A stretch of 64,000 nt of DNA, taken from the NCBI GenBank assembly GCA_965203375.1, contig OZ241886.1, positions 372,001-436,000 of the forward strand, written 5' to 3'. This stretch comes from CATQHS01 sp965203375 (GTDB taxonomy: Bacteria; Actinomycetota; Acidimicrobiia; Acidimicrobiales; Aldehydirespiratoraceae). A model generated the notes under the pieces. The model searched no databases, had not been told where the DNA came from, and saw only the letters and a program-made list of their open reading frames with translations. The position numbers and the translations under genes are program-made. Positions 25,294 through 36,003 of the stretch are shown here, piece after piece; the first letter of the stretch is position 1, and each line of letters begins with the position of its first letter.

Positions 25294-28200
25294 CCGGCAC
25301 CGACACTCCGGGCGGCCCGGCTTCGGCGGGCCCTGCTCCCGGCTCGGCCGAGCCCGCTGGCACCCCCGGCCCGAGCAGCTCACCCGATCCGGCCGAGCTG
25401 CTGGCCGACCAGACCGTCCGGGACATGATCGCCACCGAACGGGACCGCACCCTGTTCGTGGAGGCCGGGGCCGGGTCGGGCAAGACCCGGGCCCTGGTCG
25501 ACCGGGTCGAGCTGCTGGTCCGGTCCGGGGCGCCCATGGAGAGCATCGTGGCCATCACCTTCACCGAGAAGGCGGCCACCGAGCTGCGGGATCGCATCCG
25601 CCGCCGCCTGGAGTCGATCGAGGCCGATCCCGGCGACCCGGACCAGGCCACGGCCACGGCCGCCCTGCAGCAGTTGGACGGAGCCGCGGTCGGCACCCTC
25701 CACTCCTTCGCCCTGCGCATCCTGGGCGAGCACCCGGTCGAGGCCGGCCTCCCGCCCGGAGTGGAGGTGCTGGACGAGATCAGCTCCGGGATCGAGATGG
25801 AGCAGCGCTGGCAGGGTTTCGTCGATCGCTTGCTGGAGGACCTCGATGCGGGCCGGTCGCTGCTGATGCTGGAGGCGAGCCGGGTGGGGCTGGACCATCT
25901 GCGCCGACTGGCCGTCCAGCTCGACGACAACTGGGATCTGGTCGAGGCCGGCATCCCGACCGACGCCCCGGCCCCGCCCCCGATAGACGCCGAGCTAGCC
26001 CGGGCCGCGCTGGCCGAGGCACTGGCGCTGCGAGGCGCCTGCACCAACCCCGACGACTCGCTCTGCCAGAAGATCGGCGAGCTGGAGCCCTACCTGGAGC
26101 GGCTCGCGGCCAGCGACGAGATCGACCGGCTGGAAGCCGTCCGGGACCTGAGCTTGGAGAGATTCGGCAATCGCGGCGCGGCGGCGAACTGGTCCGGCCC
26201 GATCGACAAGGCCGAGGCCCAGCAGCGGTTGAAGGATCTCACCGAAGAGGCCAACGATCTGGTCGAGGCGGCCAACCAGGCCGCGCTGGAGCACTTGGCG
26301 GCTCGTCTGGCCGTCTTCACCCTGGACGCGGCGGCCAAGCGTCAGGCGGTGGGGCGGCTCGAATACCACGACCTGCTGGTGCGGGCCCGGCAGCTTCTGC
26401 GCCACCGGGATCACGGCCCGCCGGTCCGGGCCGCGCTCCGCGCCCGCTACCGCCACCTCCTGCTGGACGAGTTCCAGGACACCGACCCGATCCAGATCGA
26501 CCTGGCCGTCCTGCTGGCCTGCGGCGATCCCGAGCCCGGAGACGCTCCCTGGCCCGAGCTCGACACCGATCCGGGCCGCCTGTTCTTCGTGGGCGATCCC
26601 AAGCAGTCGATCTACCGGTTCCGCCGAGCCGACATCGCCATGTACCTGCGGGCCCGGAGACGGTTCGACGACCACGCCCGGCTGGACACCAACTTCCGGT
26701 CGGTCCCGGGGATCATCGAATGGGTCAACGCCGTCTTCGGCCGGCTCATCGCCTACGCGGAGGGAAGCCAGCCGGAGTACGCGCCCCTACAGGCCCGGCG
26801 GCCCCCGGGCGGCCGCGGCCCGGCCGTGGCCGTGATCGGCGCCGACCCCATCGCCGACGACCTCAAAGCCGAAGAGCTGCGCCGGGCGGAGGCGGCCTCG
26901 GTGGCCGCGGCGGTGACCGCCGCCCTGGAGGAGGGCTGGGAGATGGACGAGGGCGGCGCCGACGAGCCGAGGCGGCGGCCGGTCCGGGCCGGCGACGTGG
27001 CCGTCCTGGTGCCGGCCCGCACCAGCCTCCCGGCCCTGGAGGCGGCCCTGGACTCCGCCGGGATCGCCTACCGGGTCGAGACCTCGTCGCTGGTGTACGC
27101 CACCAGGGAGGTGAGAGACGCGCTGATGGCCCTGACCGCGGTGGCCGACCCCACCGACGAGCTGGCCGCGGTGGCCGCCCTGCGCTCGCCGCTGTACGGC
27201 TGCGGCGACGACGACCTGGCCCACTGGAAGCTGGGGCTCGGGGGCCGTTTCTCGCTGCGCACCGACGTCTCCGAGCACGTCGGCCATCCGGTGGCCGACG
27301 GCCTGGCCCACCTGCAGGAGCTGCACGAGGCCCGGCGGTGGACCAGCCCGCCCATGCTGCTGGAGAGGCTGCTGCGGGATCGGGGGGCGCTGGAGACGGC
27401 GGTGGTGTCGGGCCGGCCCCGAGACTCTTGGCGGCGGCTGCGGTTCTTGGTCGATCAGGCCCGGGCCTGGGCCGACGCGGGCGGCAGCGACCTGCGCGGC
27501 TATCTGGAGTGGGCCCGGCTCCAAGGGGCCGAGAACGCCCGGGTGACCGAGACGGTGCTGCCCGAGACCGACGACGACAGCGTGCGGATACTCACCATCC
27601 ACGGAGCCAAGGGCCTCGAGTTCCCGGTGACGGTGGTCTCGGGCCTCACCACTCAGTTGTCCCGGCCCGCCCGGGGCCCGACCCTGGCCTTCCCCCCCGG
27701 CCGCCCCCCGGCCATACGGCTCAGGGCCGGCGTCGAGTCCGGCGGCTTCGAGCAGTGGCAGCCCATCGACGAGCAGATGGACGAGCACGAGCGGCTCCGG
27801 CTGCTGTACGTGGCCTGCACCCGGGCCCGAGACCATCTCATCGTCAGCCTGACCCGCCTGGCCGAGTCCAAGCGCCTGACGGCAGCGTCGATTTTGGCCA
27901 CCGCTGGCGCCGCCGGCGCCGGTGCCGTCAAGTTGAGCGCCGCCGGTCAGACTTCGTCAGCCCAGATTGGACCGCCGCCAGCCCCCGACGGAGACTCCCG
28001 ACCGGCCGAGCGGGAACCGGTGCCGGCGGCGCTGCCTGACCGAGCAGACTGGCTGGCCGAGCGGGAGACGGCCCTGGCCCGGGCCTCGGCGCCCGAGGCG
28101 GTGTCGGCCACCCGGCTGGCCCGCTCGGCCGCCGAAGCCGACGATCCCGGCCTGGACAAGGCCGAGCCCGACCTCGAGCTGCCCCCCTGGAAGAAGGGCC

Positions 28201-28757
28201 GCTATGGCACGGCGGTGGGCCGGGCCGTCCACGCCGTGCTCCAGACGGTGGACCTGGCCACCGGCGAGGGCCTCGACGAACTGGCCCGAGCCCAGGCCGC
28301 GGCCGAAGGAGTGGCCTCCCGCCGGTCCGATGTGGCCCGGCTGGCCCGAGCCGGGCTGGCCACCGAGGCGGCCCGGGCCGCGGCCGCCGGCCCCCACTGG
28401 CGGGAACTGTGGGTGGCCGCGCCGGTCGGCGGCAGGCTGGTGGAGGGCTACATCGACCTGCTCTACCGAGACCCGGCCGGGCAGCTTGTGGTGGTGGACT
28501 GGAAGACCGACCACATCGAAGGCGACGACGACATAGCCGCGCTGCTCGACCGCTACCGCCTGCAGGGCGCGGGCTACGCCGCCGCGGTGGCGGCCGTCAC
28601 CGGCGAGCCAGTAGCCCGGATGGTGTTCGGTTTCCTGCGCCCCGAAGGCGCAGTAGAGGCCGACCTGCCCAACCTGCCCGCGGCCGTCGAAGAGGTCCGC
28701 CAGATCGCTGCCGCCGGAGTATCCAAAGCCGCCAGTGCTGAGGATCGAGCGCGCTGA
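25290..28757 (+). CDS. AddA-like UvrD/Rep helicase with RecB-type nuclease
   Basis: An 1155-residue SF1A helicase. Walker A is at residues 58-66 (EAGAGSGKT), followed by AITFTEKAATELRDR (motif Ia), VGTLHSFALRIL, LLLDEFQDTDPIQ (Walker B), FVGDPKQSIYRFRRADI (motif III), LDTNFRS, ILTIHGAKGLEFPVT (motif V) and LLYVACTRARDHLIV (motif VI). The C-terminus has VGRAVHAVLQTVDLATGEG and VVVDWKTDHIEG, the RecB-nuclease catalytic Asp/Lys. It is the motor and one nuclease of an AddAB/AdnAB-type recombination complex. The ATG at 25290 overlaps the upstream stop. Confidence 0.92.
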   Translation: MTGTDTPGGPASAGPAPGSAEPAGTPGPSSSPDPAELLADQTVRDMIATERDRTLFVEAGAGSGKTRALVDRVELLVRSGAPMESIVAITFTEKAATELRDRIRRRLESIEADPGDPDQATATAALQQLDGAAVGTLHSFALRILGEHPVEAGLPPGVEVLDEISSGIEMEQRWQGFVDRLLEDLDAGRSLLMLEASRVGLDHLRRLAVQLDDNWDLVEAGIPTDAPAPPPIDAELARAALAEALALRGACTNPDDSLCQKIGELEPYLERLAASDEIDRLEAVRDLSLERFGNRGAAANWSGPIDKAEAQQRLKDLTEEANDLVEAANQAALEHLAARLAVFTLDAAAKRQAVGRLEYHDLLVRARQLLRHRDHGPPVRAALRARYRHLLLDEFQDTDPIQIDLAVLLACGDPEPGDAPWPELDTDPGRLFFVGDPKQSIYRFRRADIAMYLRARRRFDDHARLDTNFRSVPGIIEWVNAVFGRLIAYAEGSQPEYAPLQARRPPGGRGPAVAVIGADPIADDLKAEELRRAEAASVAAAVTAALEEGWEMDEGGADEPRRRPVRAGDVAVLVPARTSLPALEAALDSAGIAYRVETSSLVYATREVRDALMALTAVADPTDELAAVAALRSPLYGCGDDDLAHWKLGLGGRFSLRTDVSEHVGHPVADGLAHLQELHEARRWTSPPMLLERLLRDRGALETAVVSGRPRDSWRRLRFLVDQARAWADAGGSDLRGYLEWARLQGAENARVTETVLPETDDDSVRILTIHGAKGLEFPVTVVSGLTTQLSRPARGPTLAFPPGRPPAIRLRAGVESGGFEQWQPIDEQMDEHERLRLLYVACTRARDHLIVSLTRLAESKRLTAASILATAGAAGAGAVKLSAAGQTSSAQIGPPPAPDGDSRPAEREPVPAALPDRADWLAERETALARASAPEAVSATRLARSAAEADDPGLDKAEPDLELPPWKKGRYGTAVGRAVHAVLQTVDLATGEGLDELARAQAAAEGVASRRSDVARLARAGLATEAARAAAAGPHWRELWVAAPVGGRLVEGYIDLLYRDPAGQLVVVDWKTDHIEGDDDIAALLDRYRLQGAGYAAAVAAVTGEPVARMVFGFLRPEGAVEADLPNLPAAVEEVRQIAAAGVSKAASAEDRAR

Positions 28758-28809
28758 CGAGCGAACAACCCCGCGACGAGAGATATCAAGTCCATCAATC
28801 TATATATGG

Positions 28810-30435
28810 CTATTCCGGCCCGAGTAAATCCCAGATACTGGAACCTAAATACCAGATACTGTGACCTCCGGGCTTGCCACACATGTTCAACTCGGTCCGG
28901 GCCCGGGCTACGAGCCGAAGTGGGTCGCTATGTCCAAGCGTTAGAGCATCATGAACAAGCCGGTCGAAACCAGCCCCGACGAGCGGTGGGACTGTGCGCA
29001 AGGTTGAGGACATTGCGACGGAGTCAGTCTTCCCGGCATGCAGCACCATGTTGCGCTGGCGGTACAACCGGAGCAGGGCCTCTTCAACGTAATCGGTGAC
29101 TCTATTCAACGCTGGCTGAGGGTTCCTGATGATTTTGGTAATTCGGACGGCGGCCGCCTGATCAGACGGGTTTTTGAATTCTAAATTATCACTACTATGG
29201 AGGGCAGTACCTAGCAAGTCACAGCGCTCTAAGTTGGAAGAGGCGCTTTTAAGGTTCTGAGAAAGCGTATCGTCATTCTCACGTTCGTATGCATAGGCCA
29301 ACGGGGTGAGTTCAGCTCGCGGAAAGCTGCAAGCTACGAGGACTGCTAGATCTCTGGCGGCTTTGTGATTCGGTGTATTAGGTCGGGTAAGCACCGCTTC
29401 AATAGCTGCCCAGCCACCTGCAACAGCAGATCCAGGAGCCCCTGTTTCGAGGGGGGCTAAGAGGTCGATTGCTGACCTAAGCCGGCCAGCAAGCGCTGGT
29501 TTATCGACCGAAAAAAGTGCATTATGGCGATGCAGAGAATGGACATCGATCTGTCGGCGTGGTCTTCCAAGTAAAAATTTTTCCTTCCATCCTGCGACAA
29601 AGACTTGGGTCATGGGCTTGAAACGAGATATGCCGGGCTTACCAACCGCGACGCGCGCGGCAAGACTTTCGATCATGTCGTTCGCCTGTTCAACGGCTGC
29701 CCACGGATCAAGCGCTTTAATTTCTAGCAAGAAGCCCTCTCTATAGCGCTCAGCCACAGTAGGAACATTGTTCTTCATCCATTCGGCGGCTGCGGCCGAT
29801 TTAAGCCATTCATCAGGCATGTTTTGTCCGTGGTGTTCGATTTCACTAAACGGTACGAAGACTGTCCAGAGTCGACTCCGGCGACGCGCTAGCTTTTTGG
29901 CCTTAGCGAAGAGATCTGAAAGAGTACTTGGCTTTTTCCTTCTTGAGAGCAGGGTTACCCATCGGTGAAGGAGATCTGGATGGAAGCCAAGATCCAACAT
30001 ATGACTGGCCAGAACTCTTGATGCTCGTTCGATGGAGAGCGTCTTCTGATCCGACATAAGTTCTTCACTCCAACGCCCCAAATAGTCAGATCCGATGCTT
30101 TCAAGAAGGTGCTCAAGCTCATACCGCGCTATCTGACTGGTATGCACTTCAGTCAGCGCGGCACAAACGGCAGAACGAACAGCGCTAGGACCAATACCAA
30201 TGTCAGGCCCGGCCCTGCGCTTGGCCGCCTTGGCCAGGTCGGCTACGACACGGCTATGGAGATGGCCACTTTCGAGCAACTGAGACGCTTCGAGGGTCTC
30301 ACGCAGCACAACCATGGTCCCGGGGCTCCAAAGCCTTCGCTGCCAGTTGGTGCGTCGATTGAAGTAGTCAAGCAATCGCGCCATGACGAGATCGGCGGCT
30401 TGCGTCTCACTCATTGGGCTGCTACATTGCTCCAC
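28810..30435 (-). CDS. ApeA-like HEPN-domain protein, candidate defence gene
   Basis: A 541-residue protein whose base composition is clearly lower in GC than all neighbours. Near the C-terminus, residues 461-466 read RNMVLH inside LLRLYRQRNMVLHAG, the R-x4-H (RNxxxH) motif of HEPN ribonucleases, preceded by GGWAAIEAVLTRP and followed by a PPLVGAGFDRLVHDAL helix; this is the ApeA-type HEPN arrangement. The N-terminal 300 residues are helical and unassigned, with a basic stretch (AKAKKLARRRSRLW). HEPN proteins of this kind act in phage defence or RNA cleavage. The gene lies antisense between addA and a strong hairpin, as if inserted. The ATG at 30435 or 30414 (MSETQAADL) could start it. Confidence 0.65.
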   Translation of the reverse strand: MEQCSSPMSETQAADLVMARLLDYFNRRTNWQRRLWSPGTMVVLRETLEASQLLESGHLHSRVVADLAKAAKRRAGPDIGIGPSAVRSAVCAALTEVHTSQIARYELEHLLESIGSDYLGRWSEELMSDQKTLSIERASRVLASHMLDLGFHPDLLHRWVTLLSRRKKPSTLSDLFAKAKKLARRRSRLWTVFVPFSEIEHHGQNMPDEWLKSAAAAEWMKNNVPTVAERYREGFLLEIKALDPWAAVEQANDMIESLAARVAVGKPGISRFKPMTQVFVAGWKEKFLLGRPRRQIDVHSLHRHNALFSVDKPALAGRLRSAIDLLAPLETGAPGSAVAGGWAAIEAVLTRPNTPNHKAARDLAVLVACSFPRAELTPLAYAYERENDDTLSQNLKSASSNLERCDLLGTALHSSDNLEFKNPSDQAAAVRITKIIRNPQPALNRVTDYVEEALLRLYRQRNMVLHAGKTDSVAMSSTLRTVPPLVGAGFDRLVHDALTLGHSDPLRLVARARTELNMCGKPGGHSIWYLGSSIWDLLGPE

Positions 30436-30498
30436 AGGACTTGAGTCCGCCTTCTACCAGGGGAGGGCCGTTCTTTCGGGAGCCGCTTGACCCGTTCC

Positions 30499-30532
30499 GT
30501 GAAGAGCGGCTCCTTCGGGAGCCGCTCTTCAC
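30499..30532 (+). terminator. Strong UUCG-capped hairpin
   Basis: A perfect 15-bp stem (GTGAAGAGCGGCTCC and its complement) closes a TTCG loop, followed by GTTTCTCT. Read on the plus strand it forms the extra-stable C(UUCG)G tetraloop. It may terminate addA-direction transcripts, or the minus-strand PLP gene ending at 30664, since the stem works both ways. Confidence 0.7.
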
Positions 30533-30663
30533 GTTTCTCTGTGGGACCTGTCCGACCCGCCCCCGGTGCCGGCCCCCGGGGCGGGCTTTGATCTTCAGCT
30601 CCTTGACGGCGGCTCGCTCTGAGGCTAGCAGTGCCGCGTCGTCGGCCCGGACCGGGACTGCCG

Positions 30664-32082
30664 CTAGGGCCTGGGGGCTTCCTCGGCCTCTGAGGTCAGC
30701 GGGTCGGGGTCGCCGGTGCGCAGGCGGCCGGTGAACAGCACAGCCACCCTCTCGCCCGGTCTGACGGCGGCGCTCGAACCGGTGACGGCACCGGGATCGG
30801 CGGCTAGCAGGGCGAGCAGGCCGCCGAGGCCGGATGCGCCGGTGGGGCACACGTCGATGCCAGTGTGGAGGCGGGCTAGGCGGTGGGCCTGGCGCAGGTC
30901 GTCCTCGCTGGCCACCACGGGGTGCCCGCCCGACCGCAGCATGGCCTCCACCACTGCCGTCCAGTCGTAGGCGATGTCGTCGAGGATGCCGGTGGCGTAG
31001 GAGACGGGCTCGGTCTCCCACGGCGTCATGTACCGCTGCGGGTCGGCGGCCAGCCGGGCCCCCACCGCCCGAACCGCCTCGTCGCCCAGCGGGCCTAGCT
31101 TGGCGGCCATCGCGGCCCGGGCCCGGTTGTCGGCTACTTGCCGGAGGCTTCCAGCCTCGTCGCCCTCGTCTGCCACGGCCCGGGCTTGGTTGTCGGCTAC
31201 TGCTGGTTGGCCGGTGATTTCGGCTGTCACCCGGTCCCAGGCTCGCACTAGGGGATGGTTGCCCTCCGGCTGCACGGCGTGGATCACCGGTAGGCGGTCC
31301 AGGTCCTCGGAGGCGGCCAGCCCGGTCACCAGCGCGGTGGCTAGAGCCCCGCCGCCGACCTGCACGAACACTCGGTCCAGGTGGGGTGGGCCGGGCCGGT
31401 CGGCGTCGGCCAGGGCGTCGGTCATCTCGTAGGCCAGGGTCCGGGCCCCGTCGATGGCGGTCGGGGTGTCGGTTCCCTGGCACGAGAAGGGCACGGCCCC
31501 GGCCGCCACCGCCGCATTCATGGCGTGGTGGGCCGGGTCGCCGAGCACGCCCTCGGTGCGGGGGCAGCGCACCACCCGGCCCCCCAACTCGGTTATGCGG
31601 TCGGTCACGGCCGGGTTGGCCCACACCGGCACGTACACGTCCAAATCCCGGCCCACCGCCCGGGCCAGCACCGCCGCGGCCAGCGCGGCGTTGCCGCAGC
31701 TCGCGATGGCGTAGGGGGCCTCGGTGCCGGAGACTTCAGGGCCGCTCGCCGTCTCGCCGTCGAGCCGGTGGGCTAGGGCCGTGCCGAAGAGGTGGCGGGC
31801 CTTGTGAGTGCCCGACACGTTGCCGGTCTCGTCCTTCACCCAAAGCTCGACCGACGGGTCCAGACCGACGGCCGAAGCCAGCTCCGGCTGCGGGGCGAAG
31901 GGCGTGACCTCGAACCCCCGGCCCTCGACTGCCGCCACCGCTGCGTCCAAAGAGTCGATGGCCTCTATCAGCTCGGTGCCGGTGATCTCTCCCTGCTCCA
32001 CCCGCCGCCAGGCCTCCAGATAGCGGGCGTAGCGCCGGAAGGTCGAGCGGTCGGAGCCGCCCGTATCGGAGACGGAAGTCAT
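30664..32082 (-). CDS. PLP-dependent fold-type II enzyme (threonine synthase/dehydratase-like)
   Basis: A 472-residue enzyme with the tryptophan-synthase-beta fold. The PLP lysine is in NVSGTHKARHLFGTAL near residue 93, followed by YAIASCGNAALAAAVLARAV (phosphate-side asparagine loop) and the glycine-rich VFVQVGGGALATALVTGL. The C-terminal CPTGASGLGGLLALL closes the PLP site. Substrate cannot be assigned; threonine synthase-like and diaminopropionate-ammonia-lyase-like enzymes share this pattern. A low-complexity duplicated segment (VADNQARAVADEGDEAGSLR then QVADNRARAAM) interrupts the middle. It lies 110 bp downstream of another fold-type II enzyme on the same strand. Confidence 0.82.
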   Translation of the reverse strand: MTSVSDTGGSDRSTFRRYARYLEAWRRVEQGEITGTELIEAIDSLDAAVAAVEGRGFEVTPFAPQPELASAVGLDPSVELWVKDETGNVSGTHKARHLFGTALAHRLDGETASGPEVSGTEAPYAIASCGNAALAAAVLARAVGRDLDVYVPVWANPAVTDRITELGGRVVRCPRTEGVLGDPAHHAMNAAVAAGAVPFSCQGTDTPTAIDGARTLAYEMTDALADADRPGPPHLDRVFVQVGGGALATALVTGLAASEDLDRLPVIHAVQPEGNHPLVRAWDRVTAEITGQPAVADNQARAVADEGDEAGSLRQVADNRARAAMAAKLGPLGDEAVRAVGARLAADPQRYMTPWETEPVSYATGILDDIAYDWTAVVEAMLRSGGHPVVASEDDLRQAHRLARLHTGIDVCPTGASGLGGLLALLAADPGAVTGSSAAVRPGERVAVLFTGRLRTGDPDPLTSEAEEAPRP

Positions 32083-32095
32083 ACCGCTGCCGTCA

Positions 32096-32191
32096 CCGAG
32101 CCGTCGGGTCGCACGGTCAGTCGTCTCGGCTTGGAGGTTCCGGGGCCATTAGCCGCCGCCACTGGATCTGCCGAGTCGCCGGGTCGTCCGG

Positions 32192-32205
<14 letters not shown>
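32096..32205. repeat. 35-bp degenerate repeat pair over a stop codon
   Basis: Segments 32096-32130 and 32171-32205, 75 bp apart, match at most positions (CCGAGYCGYCGGGTCG, then CGGTCARTCG). The right copy contains the stop (TGA, 32192-32194) of the gene at 32192-33784 and the left copy repeats it. Confidence 0.75.
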
Positions 32206-33784
<1,579 letters not shown>

Positions 33785-33796
33785 CTCGCAAGTATG

Positions 33797-33830
33797 GCGG
33801 CCGCGATCACCGCCCGGTCATCGCGGCCGC
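33797..33830. terminator. GC-rich hairpin between hyuA and the PLP gene
   Basis: GCGGCCGCGAT at 33797-33807 pairs perfectly with ATCGCGGCCGC at 33820-33830 around a 12-nt loop. Located after the hyuA stop in the direction of transcription, so a terminator is likely, but no T-run follows. Confidence 0.5.
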
Positions 33831-33876
33831 TGCCGGACCGACCCCTGCCGACCGTCGAGACGGCGTCAGCCGGTCG

Positions 33877-36003
33877 TCATTGCCCGACTCGCTCAAGGAC
33901 CAGGTTGCCGAGCGCGTCGACTCGGCCGGTGAAGCCGGGCTCCACCACGATGGTGGCGTCGGGCTGCTCCAGCACGGCCGGGCCGGTCACCGTCTCGCCC
34001 GCGGCCATCCCGAGCCGGTCCACCACCGCCACGTCGGCCCACGACCCTCCCGAATACACCGGCCGGGTCCGCCCCCGGCCCGCCCCCTGCCCCGCCCCGG
34101 CCCGGCCCGGCGCCGCCGCCGAAGGGGGAGCGAAGGTCCGGGGGTCGATGCGGGGGCGGCGGCCCACCACGGTGGTGCGGACCGAGAGCAGCCGGGCCGC
34201 CACCCCGTCCAGAGTCCGGCCGTAGGCGGCGGCGTAGGCCCGGTCGAAGGCGGCCTGGACCGCTTCAGGCCCCAGTTCCCGGTCTCCGAGATCCGAGGCG
34301 TCCACCGCGATGGTGTGGGTCTGGCCGGCGTAGGCCATGTCGAACTCGTGGCGCACCGACGGCTCCTCCAAGGCCAGGCCGGTGCCGGCCAGAAACCCCA
34401 GGGTCCGCTCCTCGGCGGAGCGCAGCCTCTCCGACAAACGGCCAGAATCGATCGAGGCAACGTCCAGGTTCACGGTCTGGACCAGGTCGTGGCCGAAGTC
34501 GGCGATCAAACAGCCGTAGGCGCTGACCACCCCCGGGTGGCGGGGGATCACCGCGCCCCGCAGGCCGACCTCGGCCACCAGCTTGCAGGCGTGCAGCGCC
34601 CCCGCCCCCCCGAAGGTCATGGCCGCGAACCGGGCCGGGTCCAGCCCCCGCTCCACCGAGACCAGCCGGATGGCGCCGGCCATGGAGCTGGTGGCCACCT
34701 CGACGACGGCCTCGGCCGCCTCCTCCACGCCCAGCCCCAGCGGCCCGGCCACCCCTTCGGCCACCGCGGCCCGGGCGGCGGCCGCGTCCAGGGGGTCGAG
34801 CCCGCCGATGGGCGACTCGCCGTTGATGCGGCCCAACACCAGATGGGCGTCGGTGACGGTGGGCCGGTCGCCGCCCGCCCCGTAGCAGGCCGGTCCGGGC
34901 GCCGACCCGGCCGACTCCGGCCCCACCCGCAGCCGCCCGCCCGCGTCCACCCTGGCGATGGAGCCGCCCCCGGCCCCGATGGTGGTGATCTCGATCATCG
35001 GGGTCCGTATCACCAGCCCGAAGTCGATGGCGGCCTGGGGGCTGGTCACGGTGCGCCCGGCGCTCACCACGGCCACGTCGAAGCTGGTGCCGCCCATGTC
35101 GCAGGTGATCACGTCGTCGTAGCCCGCCGCCCGGGCCAGCTCGGCGCAGGCGATCACCCCCGCGGCCGGGCCGCCCAAGGCGGTCCGCACCGGCAGGGCC
35201 CGAGCCGCGGCCGCGGTCATCACCCCGCCGTTGGACTGGATCAGGAAGAAGCGCCCGGCGAAGCCCCGGTCGGCCAGCGCCGCCTCCAAGTCGGCCAGGT
35301 AGCCGCCCACCACCGGCTGCAGGCCGGCGTTCAGGGCCACGGTGGAGATGCGCTCGAACTCGCGGATCTCGGGCAGGATGTCCGACGCGGCGGTGACGTG
35401 GCCGTTGGGCCAGACCGCCCGCACCGCCTCCAGCGCCGTCTGCTCGTTGACCGGGTTGGCGTAGGCGTTCAGGAAGGCCACGCAGCAGGCCTCGGCCCCG
35501 GCCTCCAGCAGGGCCCGGGCCCGCTCGGCCGCCTCGCCGGGATCGACCGCCACCAGCACCGTCCCGTCGGCCAGCACCCGCTCGGCCACCTCCAGGCGGC
35601 GGTCCCGGGGGACGACCGGCTCGAAGTCGCCCCACAGCCCCCAAGTGCGGGGCCGGTCGCGTCGGCGCATCTCCAGCACGTCCCGGAACCCCTCGGTGGT
35701 GATCAGCCCGACCGGGGCCAGCTTGCGCTCGAGCAGGGCGTTGGTGCCCACGGTGGTGCCGTGGACGATGACAGCCGCCGCGGCGAGGCCGCCCTCCGCC
35801 CCGGCCCGGTCCAGCCCTCCGAGCAGCCCCCTCAGGAAGCCGTCGGCCTCCCGGCCCCGGGTGGAGGGCGACTTGGACACCCCGATCTCGCCGGTGCGCT
35901 CGTCCAGGATGCAGACGTCGGTGAAGGTGCCCCCCACGTCGATGCCCGCCACCACCCCGCCCGGTCCGGCCGCCGAGCCCCCGGCCGCGGGTTCTCCGGT
36001 CAC
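33877..36003 (-). CDS. Hydantoinase/oxoprolinase subunit A (HyuA-like)
   Basis: A 708-residue ASKHA-fold protein: GGVVAGIDVGGTFTDVCIL near residue 17, AVIVHGTTVGTNALLERKLA, GLITTEGFRDVLEMRR, a GGPAAGVIACAELA loop, ITCDMGGTSFDVAVV, and IGAGGGSIARVDAGG. These are the ATP-binding blocks of HyuA/N-methylhydantoinase A/acetone carboxylase beta-type proteins, which use ATP to open cyclic imides or lactams (hydantoins, 5-oxoproline). The GTG at 36003 overlaps the hyuB stop (GTGA); the frame open further upstream is antisense noise. It works with HyuB as a two-subunit enzyme. Confidence 0.95.
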   Translation of the reverse strand: MTGEPAAGGSAAGPGGVVAGIDVGGTFTDVCILDERTGEIGVSKSPSTRGREADGFLRGLLGGLDRAGAEGGLAAAAVIVHGTTVGTNALLERKLAPVGLITTEGFRDVLEMRRRDRPRTWGLWGDFEPVVPRDRRLEVAERVLADGTVLVAVDPGEAAERARALLEAGAEACCVAFLNAYANPVNEQTALEAVRAVWPNGHVTAASDILPEIREFERISTVALNAGLQPVVGGYLADLEAALADRGFAGRFFLIQSNGGVMTAAAARALPVRTALGGPAAGVIACAELARAAGYDDVITCDMGGTSFDVAVVSAGRTVTSPQAAIDFGLVIRTPMIEITTIGAGGGSIARVDAGGRLRVGPESAGSAPGPACYGAGGDRPTVTDAHLVLGRINGESPIGGLDPLDAAAARAAVAEGVAGPLGLGVEEAAEAVVEVATSSMAGAIRLVSVERGLDPARFAAMTFGGAGALHACKLVAEVGLRGAVIPRHPGVVSAYGCLIADFGHDLVQTVNLDVASIDSGRLSERLRSAEERTLGFLAGTGLALEEPSVRHEFDMAYAGQTHTIAVDASDLGDRELGPEAVQAAFDRAYAAAYGRTLDGVAARLLSVRTTVVGRRPRIDPRTFAPPSAAAPGRAGAGQGAGRGRTRPVYSGGSWADVAVVDRLGMAAGETVTGPAVLEQPDATIVVEPGFTGRVDALGNLVLERVGQ

